Below are positions 1-54,888 of a DNA stretch of 64,000 bases, piece after piece. The notes under the pieces are model-generated. The model was given only the letters and a program-made list of their open reading frames with translations. It did not search any database and was not told the origin of the DNA. Each line of letters begins with the position of its first letter. Positions within the stretch are counted from its first letter, which is position 1. Both the position numbers and the translations under genes were made by a program. Source of the DNA: Aquila chrysaetos chrysaetos (taxonomy: Eukaryota; Chordata; Aves; Accipitriformes; Accipitridae). Location of the stretch: positions 124,001-188,000 of the forward strand of contig NC_044014.1 in the NCBI RefSeq assembly GCF_900496995.4, given 5' to 3'.

Positions 1-460
1 GACTGCTGACTCATGTTCAGCTTGTTGTCCACCAGGATCCAGGTTCTTTTCAGCAAGGCTGGTTCCCAGCTACACAGATCCTAATCTGTACTGGGCTCTT
101 TGGTTTTGTTGTCCCAGATGGAGGACCTTCTGCTTGTCTTTGATGAACTTCATATAGTTCTTTCTAGCCCACTTTTCCAGCCTTTCCTGGTCTCTCTGTA
201 AAGAAGGCTTTCCCTTCTGACATGTCCACCTCACCACCCAGTTTGGTGTCATCAGCAAATTTGGTGAGGGTGCTTTCAGTCCCATCATCCAGATCATTTA
301 TGAAGATGTTGAACAGCATGGGTACCAATTCGTAGGGGACCCCACTTGTGACAGGCTGGCAGCCTGAGCAAAACCCATTGATTACCACCATCTGAGTGCA
401 GCCTGTTAGCCAGTTTCCTACCCATCTTACAGACCACCTATCCCGTCTGTATCTTACCAT
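1..460 (-). mobile_element. CR1 LINE fragment, truncated by window edge
   Basis: Reverse-oriented CR1 ORF2 remnant: CACCCAGTTTGGTGTCATCA, then AGCATGGGTACC and the GACCCCACTTGTGACAGGCTG region. Reading frames in it are broken. The 3' end of the element lies left of position 1. Confidence 0.75.
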
Positions 461-1393
461 CTGTATCTTTTATTATGAAATGATAAAATTAATCTGTTGA
501 ACTGTCCCTTTCCCTAACTTTGTACTGTGTTAGTCATGCTCAGAATTCACTTGATTTGCCTGTTACTTTAATAACTTCATCTGTGACGATCATTGGATTA
601 TGTGATGTTATGTTACTGCACTCTGCTTTATGTTGTAGAGCATCAATTTGATGTTGAAAGAGAACTGTGTCTTTATAGTACTTCACTTTAACCTGAAAAT
701 CTGCGGAATTACTTGGTTTTGAGCTGAATTTCAAGCAGAGTTGGAGTTTCTGTAAAATGTCAGTGTTTACTGACAAATTACTAGAATTACACAGCACAAA
801 AGAGCGGATTGAGTAGCAGAGTGTCTTCTGTAGTGCCATCAAGGGCCATTAAGATACCTTGTTACAGACACAGGGATGAGCTTGAGCTATATTCTACACT
901 TAGCTGACATTGACCTGTCTGTAATTGGATTATTGCCCATTTCTGTTTTGGAAACGAGTGTTGGTCGAATACACTTCTTGCCAGCTAGGCTACCCGTAGT
1001 TAGGACATGGTCTTTGGTCACCATAGAAACCACTACGTCAGGATCAAGAGGATTCTTTATTTGCCTGCAACTCTACTTAAGTGGCTGAAATAAATAAGTT
1101 AGACTGTCTTTCCCGCAGATTTATTTTCAAGAAGACATAGTTAAAGTGTGCTTGCAGTGCATTTCATTTCTGTGTCAGGCTTACATAATTTAATATACAT
1201 AACTGTTACATTATTCATGGAAAACATAGTACAAGTAGCATTGCATCACCATAAGAACATCATCTTCAGTAGATGGATTTCCATTTTTCTGGTTTTTTTC
1301 TATAAATATTTTCATTTTCAATTCAGAAATTTTAACTTTTGAATACATTTTTAAAATACTGTCACTGCAAGCATGTTGTTTGTTTTTTAACAG

Positions 1394-42155
<40,762 letters not shown>

Positions 42156-42900
42156 TTTGTGTCAGACTTTTTGTACTAAGAATACCACTACACTGTGCGT
42201 AGGGCACCCTTTGCATTTAAAAGTGTGGCAGATACTTATTTCTATATGGCCTAAGGAGAGGTGAGCTTAAGAAAATGTATGTTTTGCTGATAGACTGATT
42301 TCTGTTTCAGATATAAACAGTTTGATAAGTGTCAGGAAAATATCAAAGAACATTTATTTTAGAGGTTTCAGTTAGTACTCTAAGGTTTTCTGAACTTGGT
42401 GAATCCCATAAAAGAATTTGGTGAGTACCAACACATCTTAAAGGAAATTAGGCTAGTATTTTTGGGCATTGATGCATGAGTGGAATTGGAATGTATCATT
42501 GTCAGTACTTCCATTTGGAAAAACTTTTCCTTGATGTATTTTATTTTTACATGGAAGATTTATCAGGAGAACAACTGAAAAATTTACCAAGTCACCTTAT
42601 TCTGAGTGAAATTATTTTAAATTTTTATATATCGGTAGTTGTAGTTTAATTTGGAAAAAAGGTAGTATTACATAAAATGTTTAGTAAGTTTTGCTTTCTT
42701 TATTTCCCTATAGTTTTTCTGAATAACATGTGAAGATATATTAAATTATTCCAAAATCCCAAACAAGATTATTACGTGTATAGATTTTGTCACATGCTGT
42801 TAATCAGCAATGCATTTTTAAAATACATACTTTAAAACTTTATTTGTAGTGATAACAGTAGAAATAAATGTAAAATAATTTAGCACTTATGGAAAATACA
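42156..42900 (+). other. CFAP46: Probable CFAP46 3' UTR
   Basis: AT-rich sequence directly after the stop, with no splice continuation needed. The first canonical AATAAA I noted is at 42863-42868, followed by a T/G-rich stretch from about 42945. The end is an inference; an earlier, non-canonical signal could be used. Confidence 0.35.
42863..42868 (+). terminator. Candidate CFAP46 polyadenylation signal
   Basis: AATAAA about 700 bases after the stop, with a GT-rich downstream region (about 42960-43000). Many chance AATAAA copies occur in such AT-rich DNA, so confidence is low. Confidence 0.3.
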
Positions 42901-45900
42901 AACCTTTGACCATTATTGCAACTAAAACCATTTTAAGACTCTCTTTTTTTTTTCCAGTAAAATGGTGATGTCTGTTTCCTGTGATACATTTTTTGTGTTC
43001 CTGATAGAGCATTAAAATGGCACTGAAAAGATACTGTTCTTGGCTACCTACTGTGCTATAGTTAATTAGAACCTGGTAAGAGATATAGGGCTATATAGAC
43101 AATAATTACAAAATCATGACATGTAAAATACTTTTTTTTATGCACACAATAGAATATAAATTTGTGCTTCCTTCCCCCTTGCTCTCACAATTTAATTAGA
43201 TGACCTTATATGAACTGCAGCTGCTCTGCCAAACTGCATTCCATAACATGCATGATTTTTATTCCCTTTATACATAATTTTCTTCTTCATTTAGACACTG
43301 GACATATATTTTTTATGGCATGTATCTGGGCATTTGGTAACAATACAAATTAAGTAACGAAGAGATCATAGACTGCACTTAAGTTATCCAGCCTGAAAAT
43401 TAAGGATTCAGTGTAAGGTATTTTCAAGTCTCTGAACTTGCCATGTTTCACCAGATACTGGCATGAGTCCCTTTCCCCAAGTTCTTGCATTTATTTGTTT
43501 GTTTATTTTTAGGTCTTACCAGGTACCTTTTCATTGCGTCACTATTATGCAGCTGCTTTTTTAAAATCCCATGCATGGTATTTGGGAAGCTCAAGTATTT
43601 CTCAGTTTGAAGAAGCAATTTCCCTTGAATGAAGCAAATGTCCACACTTGTTGTTCAGTATAGCAAATGTCCACTATATTGTTAATTTAATTATTTCCTA
43701 GATTAATTTCCACATCGTTCTCCCACACATCCATTGCTATGAAATTGTATTTGCCAGCTGTTAATGGCTTTTTTCCACCTGGAATGCCATCTTTCTAGTG
43801 CTGTCTCTTTTTCTGTAACATAAAAGGCTTTGAAAAATAGTGTATTCAATGGGAGTCATGAAGCCTTCTCTGCCCTGCTACATGACAGTGTTCATGAATT
43901 TGTATTAACTTCCACTTTCTTGAGATAAGAAATTTCATAAATAGTAAAGTCCAGAAAAGTTTTGATGCTTCGGAAATTACAGTGTTGTTCTGTGAGAATA
44001 ACCCAGGGTAAAAACTGCAAGATTGCAAAGGTTAGAAAAACCATTGATGTCCAGGTACAATGGGCTTATTCAATAATTTACTACTATGGTTTTATTTATG
44101 AAACTGATGGAAATAACTTAATCTACCAAAGTGGGTTTTCTCCCAAAATATTCCCATTTGTATTTGATACTTTAGCTCTAACTACATTGCAACAACCTCT
44201 GTCAGAAAGATGAATGAGTATGACCAAAAATTTCTTTACGGTCTGACAGCACTACTTGATCAGAAAGCATTGATAAAGAGTAATGGCCTTATCCAGGAAA
44301 CTTCAGACACGTAAGCTTTACTTGTTGAGAGTAAGATATTTGAAATACTAATCAGAGAAGCTGTGGCAGAATACCTACAAGTGGGCAATGTATGCTGGGT
44401 AAGTATAGTAAAAGTGGATGGCATGCATAATTACATAATATGTCTGATTGACATTTCTGAGGCATTAAAAAATAATTGAGTTACGGCCATGAAGTGTAGT
44501 CATAACCAAATTGCCTGGGGTATTAGGAGAGTATTCTCTGTATTACAGTGCTAAATACCAGTCAGTAAAATCATTAATAGTAGTAGGACTACATGAGTAG
44601 ATGATAAACTGGACTTCAGGTGACAGTGGATATGCATTCAGTGACATATGAAGACATCTAGTTCATTCCTTCAGGAATTAATACTGGAAATAATATCTTC
44701 TTTTCCATTATATGTTTGTAGCAATATGCAGTGACATGATTGTACAAAAGTAAAGAGTCACTTCAGGAAAAGATATATAGTAGAATTTGGAATGATTTCA
44801 AAAGAAAAAGAGCATAGACAAATTAACATATTTTATATTTCTTTTAAATTTACAATGACAATTTAACAAAGAAGAACCTGCTTCGTATGCAGAGGAAGGA
44901 TTCAGCAGCTGAGCTGATACAGTTTTAGTGTTCAGAATGCTTATCTTTTAAAGACAGTAAATATGAATGGAACTCAGCAAAGAAAGGTTGAGAAGGAATG
45001 CTGTATAAAATTTCTGTTTCAGAACCTGATTTGAATAAGCAACTAAAAGCTTAAAATTTTCTGATAGTCTTCAGATTGTGATTGAAAGTTTAGGCAGAAG
45101 GACTCCTCTGTGAAGACAACATGAGTTTTAATTAGGAAACATAAAAAGACCCCACTTAAATGGACTGTAATATGCCTAACAAGTCTTGGCATTTAAGAAG
45201 CTGAATAAGTCCTAAATTTACATCTTTGTCACACACACAAACATTTCCTGCAATTTAGAAGCTTTTGCAGAAATGTAATAGTTCTCACTTAAAAATTTTA
45301 GAGTCAGCCAACTCTGTTCCAAGAAATGGGACATGACAGATAGTTTAGGGCATATTTACCAGACCAAATTGAAATGTTTCATTTATTGTTGAGTCATTTG
45401 ACCATCAGCTGAGAATTATAAGGCAGCGCCTACTCAGGTGGAGTCTAGAATTAGGGGAGAGAGTGGGAGTGAAAAAACAAAAGAGAAAAAATAGAGAGGT
45501 TCTCAGATATCTTCTCTGCTGATGGAATGAAATCCATGTCAGGTTTGAAACAGACTGTGCAAAGGTCTGGGTAAATGTCATCTCTGTTCAAGTCAAGGTT
45601 CAAAATAAAAAAAAAAAACACCACCACCACCCCCCAAACAAAACAACAGCGAGGTGCTTTCAAAGCAAATTATGTGGACTAACAATAGCAAGATATCTCC
45701 CCCCAGAGTGAGCCAACAGATGGTGGCAATGAAAACAAAAGAAATCTGTGTGCACCACAGAAGGAGCAAAGAAGTGTATGTTTATCTTGTAGCAGCCTAA
45801 TATATGAGATCCCCAAGAGGATCCTTGGCTTCAAATTATTTGGAGAACTAAATAGTAGCATAGTCATACAAGGTGCCATACTGAAGGTCTTCATTCTTTA

Positions 45901-46120
45901 ACATTGAATATGAAATGAGTAGACCAAAATTTCCAGCTGCAGGTACAAAAATGGAATTAAGACTGTTGATTTCATACAAGATTTTGTACAGAAAGAGTAC
46001 TCCCTAAGAACTGTGATGGAAATAGTAATGATGAAATGCTGATGTGATTATTTTAAACTATTCATTAAGTACATACAAATAGCAAATTCAGGATGGCAAG
46101 TCCTAATATTAAAATTGTAT
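42901..46120. other. Intergenic, no gene seen
   Basis: AT-rich sequence downstream of CFAP46. Only short frames on both strands, none with a motif or splice support. An A/C-rich stretch lies at about 45608-45652. Confidence 0.5.
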
Positions 46121-46123
46121 AAA

Positions 46124-46664
46124 TAGAATCATAGAATCACAGAATCGTTTGGGTTGGAAGAGACCTTAGAGATCATCTCGTTCCAACCCCCCTGCCATGG
46201 GCAGGGACACCTTCCACTAGACCAGGTTGCTCAAAGCCCCATCCAACCTGGCCTTGAACACTTCCAATGATGGGGCATCCACAACCTCTCTGGGCAACCT
46301 GCTCCAGTGCCTCACCACCCTCACAGTGAAGAACTTCTTCCTTATAATCTAATCTAAATCTACCCTCTTCCAGTTTAAAGCCGTTACCCCTTGTCCTGTC
46401 ACTACAGGCCTTTGTAAAAGTCTCTCTGTCTTTCTTGTAAGACCCCTTTCTATACCGAAAGGCCGCCATAAGGTCTCCCCAGAGCCTTCTCTTCTCCAGG
46501 CTGAACAACCCCAACTCTCTCAGCCTTTCTTCACAGGAGAGGTGCTCCATCCCTCGGACAATTTTTGTGGCCCTCCTCTGGACCTGCTCTAGCGGGTCCA
46601 TGTCTTTCTTGTACGGGGGATCCCAGAGCTGGATGCAGTACTCCAGCTGGGGTCTCACCAGAGC
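46124..46664 (-). mobile_element. CR1 LINE 3' fragment
   Basis: Starts with TAGAATCATAGAATCACAGA and GTTTGGGTTGGAAGAGACCT and runs to CTGGGGTCTCACCAGAGCAA. On minus it encodes CR1 ORF2 tail ([20 protein letters not shown]) with a frameshift later. The boundary on the right is the 5' truncation point. Confidence 0.93.
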
Positions 46665-46669
46665 AAGAA

Positions 46670-49600
46670 ATTCTTTTTATTATATTAAGAGAGAAATTAT
46701 TAAATAAAAAAGAAAAAATATTTGAAAATATTTTTATTAAATAAAAAATACTTTTCTACTTTTTGGAGGTGTATGCTAGAGAATGCTCTCCATTTATTTG
46801 ACTGTGAGCTATTAATTTTTAAAATATTATATATTGTTCAGCAACTTGGAGGAAAAAAATCCTACTAATGACCAAGGAATAAATTACAGTAGATACAGCT
46901 TAGGACGTATGAGCTCTCTACTAGAAAGACATTGGCACAAGCCCAAACAACAAGAATAAAAGCTTCTGAAAATATTTCATCTACATGGCATCACATCGTT
47001 CCTTTGCGCTGTATCCATTCATAAAAGAAATATTAAACAGTTAGTGCTATTCCATGTATCAACGGCTTTAAAATAACTATCTGAATTATGTCTCAGCAAC
47101 ATAACAAATCACATTATCAATTAGCTTTTATAACAGAAATGACATTTCATAATATATCTGAGCATGAAAAGAATTGGTCAGCTAAAATTTATGTAATCTG
47201 AAAAATGTGAGGAGAAAAAAACCCTGAATTTATTGATAATATTCTAGGACAAGAACATAATTTGAGTAGTAGGTAGCTGTCCAAAAAAAGTGTGTAGTTC
47301 TAAATGGTCTGCAGGGAAGAACTGCAGCAAGTTTGCTACAAAATGATAAAACAACAACAAAAAAAGAGCAGCTCTGTCATTAGTCCCTGGTGTAACTAAC
47401 TGGTCTAAAATTAAACTGCCATAAGCAATCATTCAAGGATATCTCATCACACATGCTACTCTCTCCAAAGCTAGGATAGCTGGTCCTCTCAGTAAGTCTG
47501 TCTCCCCACTTTGCAAAGGGATGCGGTAGAGCACACGCCAAAACTTAGCACCTGATGGCTATGTCTATTTGTAGGCAGGGAAAAGAGAGCAGATTTGAGA
47601 TTGTTGCAAAGATACATTCCCATGACTATTTAAGCCCATTTGTCTGAGTTTGAACACTAATTTAATGACTTTACAACCTGCTAAGCCTTCTGACCCCTGC
47701 TTTGGCAACCTGTCTGAACTGAAAGCTATCCAGGAGTAGGATGTCAGAGGGGAGCCAACCATCCTATGTGAATAAAAATCTCTTCCTCTATATATTGTGG
47801 ATGAAAGACCAGCTCAATGGCTGTAAAGCCACAAGGAAGAGCTTTTTAAAATACCTCTTGGGTATTAATTCATGCCTCTAACTGAAGTGTCTTTATGTGG
47901 ATACAATGACAGTTACTAGCATGGATTTTAAGAATGTGGTCACATTAAAACTGAAGGCATGCTTATGTGCCCTGAAATATTTACCAGTCTGTGGAAGACC
48001 TGAGTCATTACTCAGGAAATGAATGGATAGAGTATTTCTCTGTCAGTGAGAGCAGAACATGGGTGGTCTTTCATGAACCTAGTAGGTACCATTTTCAAAA
48101 GCAATAGTCACAAAAGTCTTCATTTAAGTATAAGAACAGAGGAAACAGTTTTAATAAATTGCAGCTTTCCAGAGGGTTGCCTAAGACTTACAGTGTGAGG
48201 AATAATTTTAGATCACTTAATCCCATTTTTACAAAAAAGTAGTATGATATGTTAGCAATGTTGCTGTTATGTAAAATATCAATTATAATATTCCCTGAAA
48301 TCTGAATCTTGCTATCTATTATTATATATATGTATATTTTTAAAGATATTAAAATAAACTTTGTAATCACAGTAATACATCTACCATGGAATGTATTCTT
48401 CCACTGTCAAGAGAGTATACGTATACTAAGTCAGTGTTAAGTTCAATACAGTTAAAGCCAACAAAACAAAGGCCCCTTTCGGAAGTAAAGGCCTATGTCT
48501 TAGGCTAAGAAGATACAAGAAATTAAAAGGGAAATAATCTTCAATAATCATAATCTTAAGCCTTAGTGTTTTGTGTCACCATCAGCAAATAAAGATGTCG
48601 TTAATAGAAATTATATACATTTGACTAGCTTTCTGAAAATTTTCAAACATAACATCCCTCTCTTTTCACTTAGCTTTTCAGTTTGGTGGCAGTGTCCATT
48701 ACTACAGGAGATATTTAGGGACATATTTTTTTATCACTGAATTACTACTGCAATTTAGTTTTCCTTTACTTCATATAATGCTTCAGCCTGACACATGATG
48801 GCAGAAGAGGGTGAAAACTTGCAAGATGAAACTGAAAGCAAGATCAGTACTGAGCTCTGGTACTACATTCTTTCCTATAACTGAATGTTCACGACCCATC
48901 ACTTTTCTTGATGGTCTCATACTTGACATTTACCATTTGAAATTATTAGGAGAAACTAGATGGCCACAAAGATGAACAGCTTTTCCAGAAACCTCCCAAC
49001 AGGGGCTGCACTAATTAGGAGTTTGTGTTTATTTTCTGAGCATACATCTGAAAATGTATTTTATAATGTTCTGTATTTCCCTCTAGCCTTTTCGATGACT
49101 TAATTTTTTTAAAGAAAGTAAAGTTACTATCACAAGTTTCTTACCAGAATGGATGGTTCAGACTTCTGGTTTTATGGGCCTACTGTACCCATATTCAACA
49201 ATTCAATAATTCAAGAGTTGACATAACAACTTTTCCATGCTACAGGTGCACTGAGATAAGCTACAGATAAGAACACTGAAGTAAACTGAATCAGGTCCAT
49301 TATTGTCTCAAATTCTTTTAAAATTTTTTTTCCTTCATTTTGCACAAGTATGTCAATTGTGAAAGAAGTCAATAGTAGCTACACTGCAGGGAGAGTTGCA
49401 GCAAAAAAACCCTCCAAAACTTGGTTTTGCAAAAGTGCAGCTAGTAATTTTCCTGGACAATCATAAGCTGTACTGACTTCCTTATGAAAATATTATATAT
49501 TATGGGTGTTTTATTATCTGACTGGGTATTAGATGATACTTACTAATCACATCACAGTGACAGTGCCCACACTGCTATTCCCTGTCTTCTCTTTAATGCC

Positions 49601-52540
49601 AAGATTTTAAGAGACAGATCACTGCTCACAATTTGTTTTGATTAGCACAATGAAGGCATGATCACAATCAGTCAGCAAGGGAAAATGGTTTCATACTGTA
49701 GGCCAGAAGTGTTCATTTGGAAAACTGCTATGGATGGCATGGAGAACAAGCTTGTAAGTACAAAGTGAACTTGATGAGAGAACAGTGACAGCTGTAATCT
49801 GCAATAACATAGAAGGGAAAAGGAATGTTGGGGGAAAAAAGTTTGCGATGAAAACATTTAGTCTGCTCAGAGCAGACATCTTGACCCTCGTTCTAGTATT
49901 AATAAGCTTGTCTGCTGAAGTTGTCAGCATTCTTGAAGCAGCCAGAAACAGTCTGTTCTTCAACTGATGTGACAGATACTTATTAATTACCTGTCAATAC
50001 ACTGTCAGAGAATTAACTAAGAGCTTCTGTTGGAAGAAAAGAATAGGTTTCCAAAAATATTTGCAGTTCTGTCGTGTCCTCAGAATTTATCTGGACTTGT
50101 AGCTCCTGAAGTTGTTTACAGAATATAAGATAAATGAGCATGAAGTATGCTACAGCTGAGGTATGTAGATGGCTGTCTGTAATAATTTGGTTAATCGATA
50201 GTGAGGTAACAGCTAAATTGCATATAACAATAAGCATGATATTGGCATAGTATTTAATAGAGGAAAAAGTATTCCAGTACGTGGTCACTGTATCAGGACC
50301 CTAATGTCACTTAGAAGTCATAAGACATATCTAAACATACTGTCTTCATCATTGACTAATAATTAATAAAAACCTAGAACAAAATGTCTTGGCTCTTGTA
50401 GGAGCTCTCACCTACCAGATCAGTGATATCCACATAAAAAAATGGAATGACTCATTTCAGAAAGGGTTTGGAGAGAACAGTGCCATCTTTTCCATGCAGA
50501 CAGTTATCCATGTCCAGCACAGTAATACTTCCCAAATTCCCAGTCCTGGACAGCCTTCATCATTACCTGAGGCAGAGTGCCGTGAAATGATTTTTCAAGA
50601 AAGCAAGCAGATTCGGTTTTTCCTACCTGTGTTAGTTCCCTGCTAGAACATCAGTCACAATATCTATGAAATGTAAACTGGTACTCTTATTGTCATATAC
50701 AGCAGCCACTACTGTTATGTCTTGCAAAAGTAAATGGAAATGTTTTCTCCTGTCATTTTACTTTAGCTAAGTCATTTTGAATCTTGCTATTGTATTCCAT
50801 TACACATTCTTGCCTGGTCTCTTTCTCCTAGCTATTCTTGCTGGTGAGCTTCTCCCTGGAACCCAGAAATGTGAGTCAGATCAGGGCTCAGTTACTCTTT
50901 CTCAGTCTATGCAGTACGTAATCTCCCCAGTTGCCAGCACCCAAACATACAAACCTTGGATGTTCACAGCCCACTCCAGTTGCAGGTACTCAGACTTCTT
51001 ATCCTACTTGCTGGCTACTCACTAGCTTATCTTAGCAAATGGAAGTTTACTCGTGTTCACACATACCTACTCAGAACAGAGAGCACACCCACACAGAATG
51101 TAGTTAGGAGGATTAATGAGAAGATAGGATAGACTGTGGTGTTGAAGTGCAGGTCTCAGTCAGACAACATACTGACTAGCAGCCTGTTTACATGCAGTTG
51201 ACCCCTTTAGCCCCTTTCACCCCTATTTCCCTGCACCTGATACATCTTGAGCCCTCCTTTTCCCCACCTTTGGTCCTTCCTCTAAACATCCCGTAAGTCT
51301 CATCAGTTCCCATAAACACCTTAAAACATCTCATACTAGATTTTAAAACTCCAAACCTGTTTTTCCCTGCATCCTATATTCTGCTGTAGACAATGACCCC
51401 CTTCAGTCTGCAAGGCACACAGGAAGGGAGTTTAGCTCCTTAACCCATCTCAGTGAGTTTCATCCCAGGTCAACAGGCTGATCGTCCTCCTTTGATAGCC
51501 CTAAAAGTAGCAACTTGCTCAACTCCTTACACTGTTCAAGTTACTAAAGTACCTTCCTTGTCATTGTTCATCTGATCCTCACTGGGCCTTTGTGTTTATG
51601 ATGATTACAATGTAATCTTATAACCTAATATCCCAGGAGCATGCTTTCTCCTGCACTGCTGCTCAAGACCAAATACTAGCTCAGATGCACAGGGATAAAG
51701 ATTTGCTGGGGTAGAGTGGGAACAGACTTCTTCAGCTGAGGAAGACCATACCATGGAGATGATATACTGTCAGTATGCTTTGCCTATTATGTGTCTGTTC
51801 TAGCAAAATGTGAACAACTAAACCATGTTCCGAATTTTTATCATATATGGAGCAGAAACTGTTTTCAGCTTTTAAGTTATAACAACATAGCTTTAGCTTT
51901 TAATTACATGTGGTCTGTGTGGACACCAGATGGTTGAGAGGTATTTCATCTGTAAGGATTTGTACCTTCCTGTTGTTCCAGTTGTACCTGCATTCCATGG
52001 CAGGGCTGTACATGCAGAAAAAGGGAAGTCCACTGTCTTACTGACTTCCAAAATGGCATAGCAGCCAACACTGAGACATTTGTAACCAGATATCTCTACC
52101 AAATACTTAGACACTGGTTGTTTTCCTGACACAAAAGTATGTGTTATATTTTCTGGTCCAGGCAGAGACAGAATTTAAGCAGTACTATTCCCATAAGTAA
52201 GAAGGATGTTCATTTTGCTCCTTTGGTCTAGTCACAACTGTGTAAGGGAGCAGCGTCTATGTTTGTACCAGCATACTGGCTTCTGTGCTATTTTTATAGG
52301 TGTTTTTTTTCCTCCTCCGACAGAGTTCATTAGTATTTGTCCTGAATGACATTGACTTTTATTCCATCTGAAAATACCTATTTAGCATTTTTTAGTTATT
52401 AGTATTGCAAGTACTGACATTAGAAACCTAAATGGTATGTATATTGAAATAAATTTGCACTGGAGTTCTACAAGCCTTTCTGCTTCTTCATCAGTATGAT
52501 TCAAGGGACATGGCCCACATCTGTACTTAATCAAACAGGG
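46670..52540. other. Intergenic, no gene seen
   Basis: About 6 kb of mixed AT-rich sequence. Reading frames are all under 100 codons and have no recognisable domains. A C/T-rich part (51180-51560) is not a repeat I can name. Confidence 0.5.
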
Positions 52541-52559
52541 CTATGTTGGCCAATATAAT

Positions 52560-52960
52560 CTAATTGTTTGACATTTTTATAGCAATTCATTGAGACTAAA
52601 GAGAGATGACTACATTAATATCTTGATGCAGCTAGGTAATAGCTGAGCTAAAACTGATGTGCCAAATTACTGAAAGGCTCTTAAATTCTCTTACAGATTT
52701 TAACTCTTTGTGACAAAGAAAAGGAAAGAGGCTTCAATATAAATGTAATAAAGAGAAAGAATAGTACAATTTATAATACAAAGTATTATAATAAAGAACA
52801 TTATCATAAATTTTCTAAGAATCTTTTCTCCACTAATCATTTACAAATTATATTTCTCAATAATTGAGATGAGAATTATTGTTAATGTTCATGACTCTGT
52901 TTTCTTGGATAATCATTTTCACTGAGGTCAAAATTAAACAGAAAAGGTTTTAGCCGATGA
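52560..52960. promoter_or_regulatory. Candidate conserved noncoding element (SOX/homeodomain motifs)
   Basis: Unique-looking AT-rich sequence dense in TAAT, ATTATTG and CAATAA. At 52858-52881 CAATAATT and AATTATTG form an 8-base inverted repeat around GAGATGAG. No coding or repeat signal. Function is inferred from motif density only. Confidence 0.25.
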
Positions 52961-53489
52961 ATATGTATTTTATTCCTCTAGCTAGACTGTGAACAAACTT
53001 GTCTGCCCTGCATACATCTGTGGGAACAGTCAGGTTGGAATAGTGGTAGAGGAATATCATGGAGACTCAGAGCGTATGTGAGTGCTGGACCTACTTAGGC
53101 TTAAACAAGTCACCTCGTCTCACTGAAGGATCCCATCAAAACCCTGTCTCCTTTATAACTGTATTTGTTGTGAGAAAAGGTCTCCTCTGAGTGGGGTCAC
53201 AGATACGCAAGCTGAAGGAGAACATCAGAAGTGTTTTATTTTGGGGGTTTTGGTCTGAGCCTGGAGAAGAAGTGAATGGAAGAGAAAGCAGGAAACAAAG
53301 AAAAAGCAGGAATTAATATTGCAGCTAAAGCCAGAAACACGGAGAAATGTGTTTATCAAACTTGATTTGATTGCTAGTTGCCTTTTTTCTTTCAGAGCCC
53401 TTGGCAATAGAGACTCAGTGTGGGCCGGACAAGGCCTCGTTACTCAAAAGTGGAAACACTGACAAATGATTAAGTGCATTTTTGCCAAA

Positions 53490-53600
53490 AAACAAGGTAA
53501 AAATATTTGCAAAAGGAGCAACCCGATTATCATGAGATGCAAATGGATGAATTAGACGTTAATCTCCATCTCCCCTACTTCAGAGCTATGCTGGAATGAT
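53490..53600. promoter_or_regulatory. Candidate conserved noncoding element with POU octamer
   Basis: A perfect octamer ATGCAAAT (53537-53544) stands between GATTATC and GAATTA/GTTAATC motifs in non-repetitive sequence. Motifs of this length occur by chance, so this is only a candidate. Confidence 0.2.
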
Positions 53601-54868
53601 CCTGCTTATGATGAACTTTTGGTAGAGCTGGGCCTTAATAAGAATCTCTGCTCTTCTCCATGCCCTTTCACTTTGAGCAGGTAGTATCTCCTCTAGCAGT
53701 GCTCTGCAGTTACATGTGATTTTAGGAGAAACAAAATCTGCATATTAAGATATTTGTATCTTCAAAAAGCAGTAGCAAATCCCTAGAGAAGCTGTGTTTG
53801 TCTGTTGCCAGAGCAAGAATGTGAAAACTTTTTAAAGTGCACCAACACATCATTCAGTGGCTAAGTCCTCCCCTTCTTCTCTGCTAGTGGGTGGTGAGGT
53901 GAGTTGATCTTATGACATTTTAAAAATGTACTCTTCCTCTAGATTTGAGGCTATGGAAAATAGCCTGGATAGTCTACTTTTAAACCTCAGCATTTTCTCT
54001 CTTACTGAAATAATTGATTTTGAAAGCTATTAAGCTATTTTGAAATCTTTCCCCATGCCAAATTTCAGCCGGGAATTTGTTTTTATTTCTCAAGGATATA
54101 CACCCTTGAGAACAGATATATTTATTTCCCCACAAGAAAGTGCTGGCACAACTATAAATGCAGAGCAACTGTGGTGGGCCACTGCAGAAGACTAGGAGAT
54201 AGTGATTTCAGGCAGAATCTAAGCAGAGTTTAACCATAGGCCTTGGCTGTAGAGACCTGTATGTTAGCATGAGTGACCATTTAGCTAGCCTTGAGTGTCA
54301 GTGCCTTTCTTACTGTTATCCCAAAGGAACCAGCATGACCTCATAACACGACAGTAGCTCTTATGGCAACCATAATTTATATTCCAAAAAAATAAAAATG
54401 CTATTTCCATTATAAACAAGGAAATTGATGGATTAGTGCTGATGTTTTTAAGCAAAAACACAAAGTAATTATCCCCCAATGTCATGGAAGATTTATAGGA
54501 AGGGCAGTTATTTTGTCTAGGTTGCATCATTAAAATGTAATAAATGATCACAAAGCGGAAGAATGGTGTAGTGCTACATTGCTAATTTTGCAAACCGTAG
54601 ATAATGCTATAAAACATTTTTTAGAAAAGGGATGTGATTTCTAGGCATACTCTTGGTGGCAAAACAAAAATTCAAGGACACAGGAGGCTGTTTATTAGTC
54701 CACAAGCAAGCATGAGCACACTGACTGTGGCAGCATTCACACCTTTTAGTCATGAAATCTTAAGATCTTTAAAACCATCCATTGCATAATTTACTTTTTG
54801 TATATGGTAAACTGCTGTGCTCTTACCACATCATGCAAGAGGCGTCTCTTCAGTCACTGTGTGCAACT

Positions 54869-54888
54869 CAAAAAAAAAAAAAAAAAAA
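54869..54888. repeat. Poly-A tract
   Basis: About 20 A in a row; could be the tail of an old retrocopy but no body is recognisable upstream. Confidence 0.85.

Noticed and set aside
46173..46658. 161-codon minus-strand frame
   Set aside because: Another CR1 ORF2 fragment with a frameshift near its end.
50389..50646. 85-codon plus-strand frame in the intergenic region
   Set aside because: No recognisable motif, no flanking splice signals and no neighbouring exon; within chance for this length of DNA.
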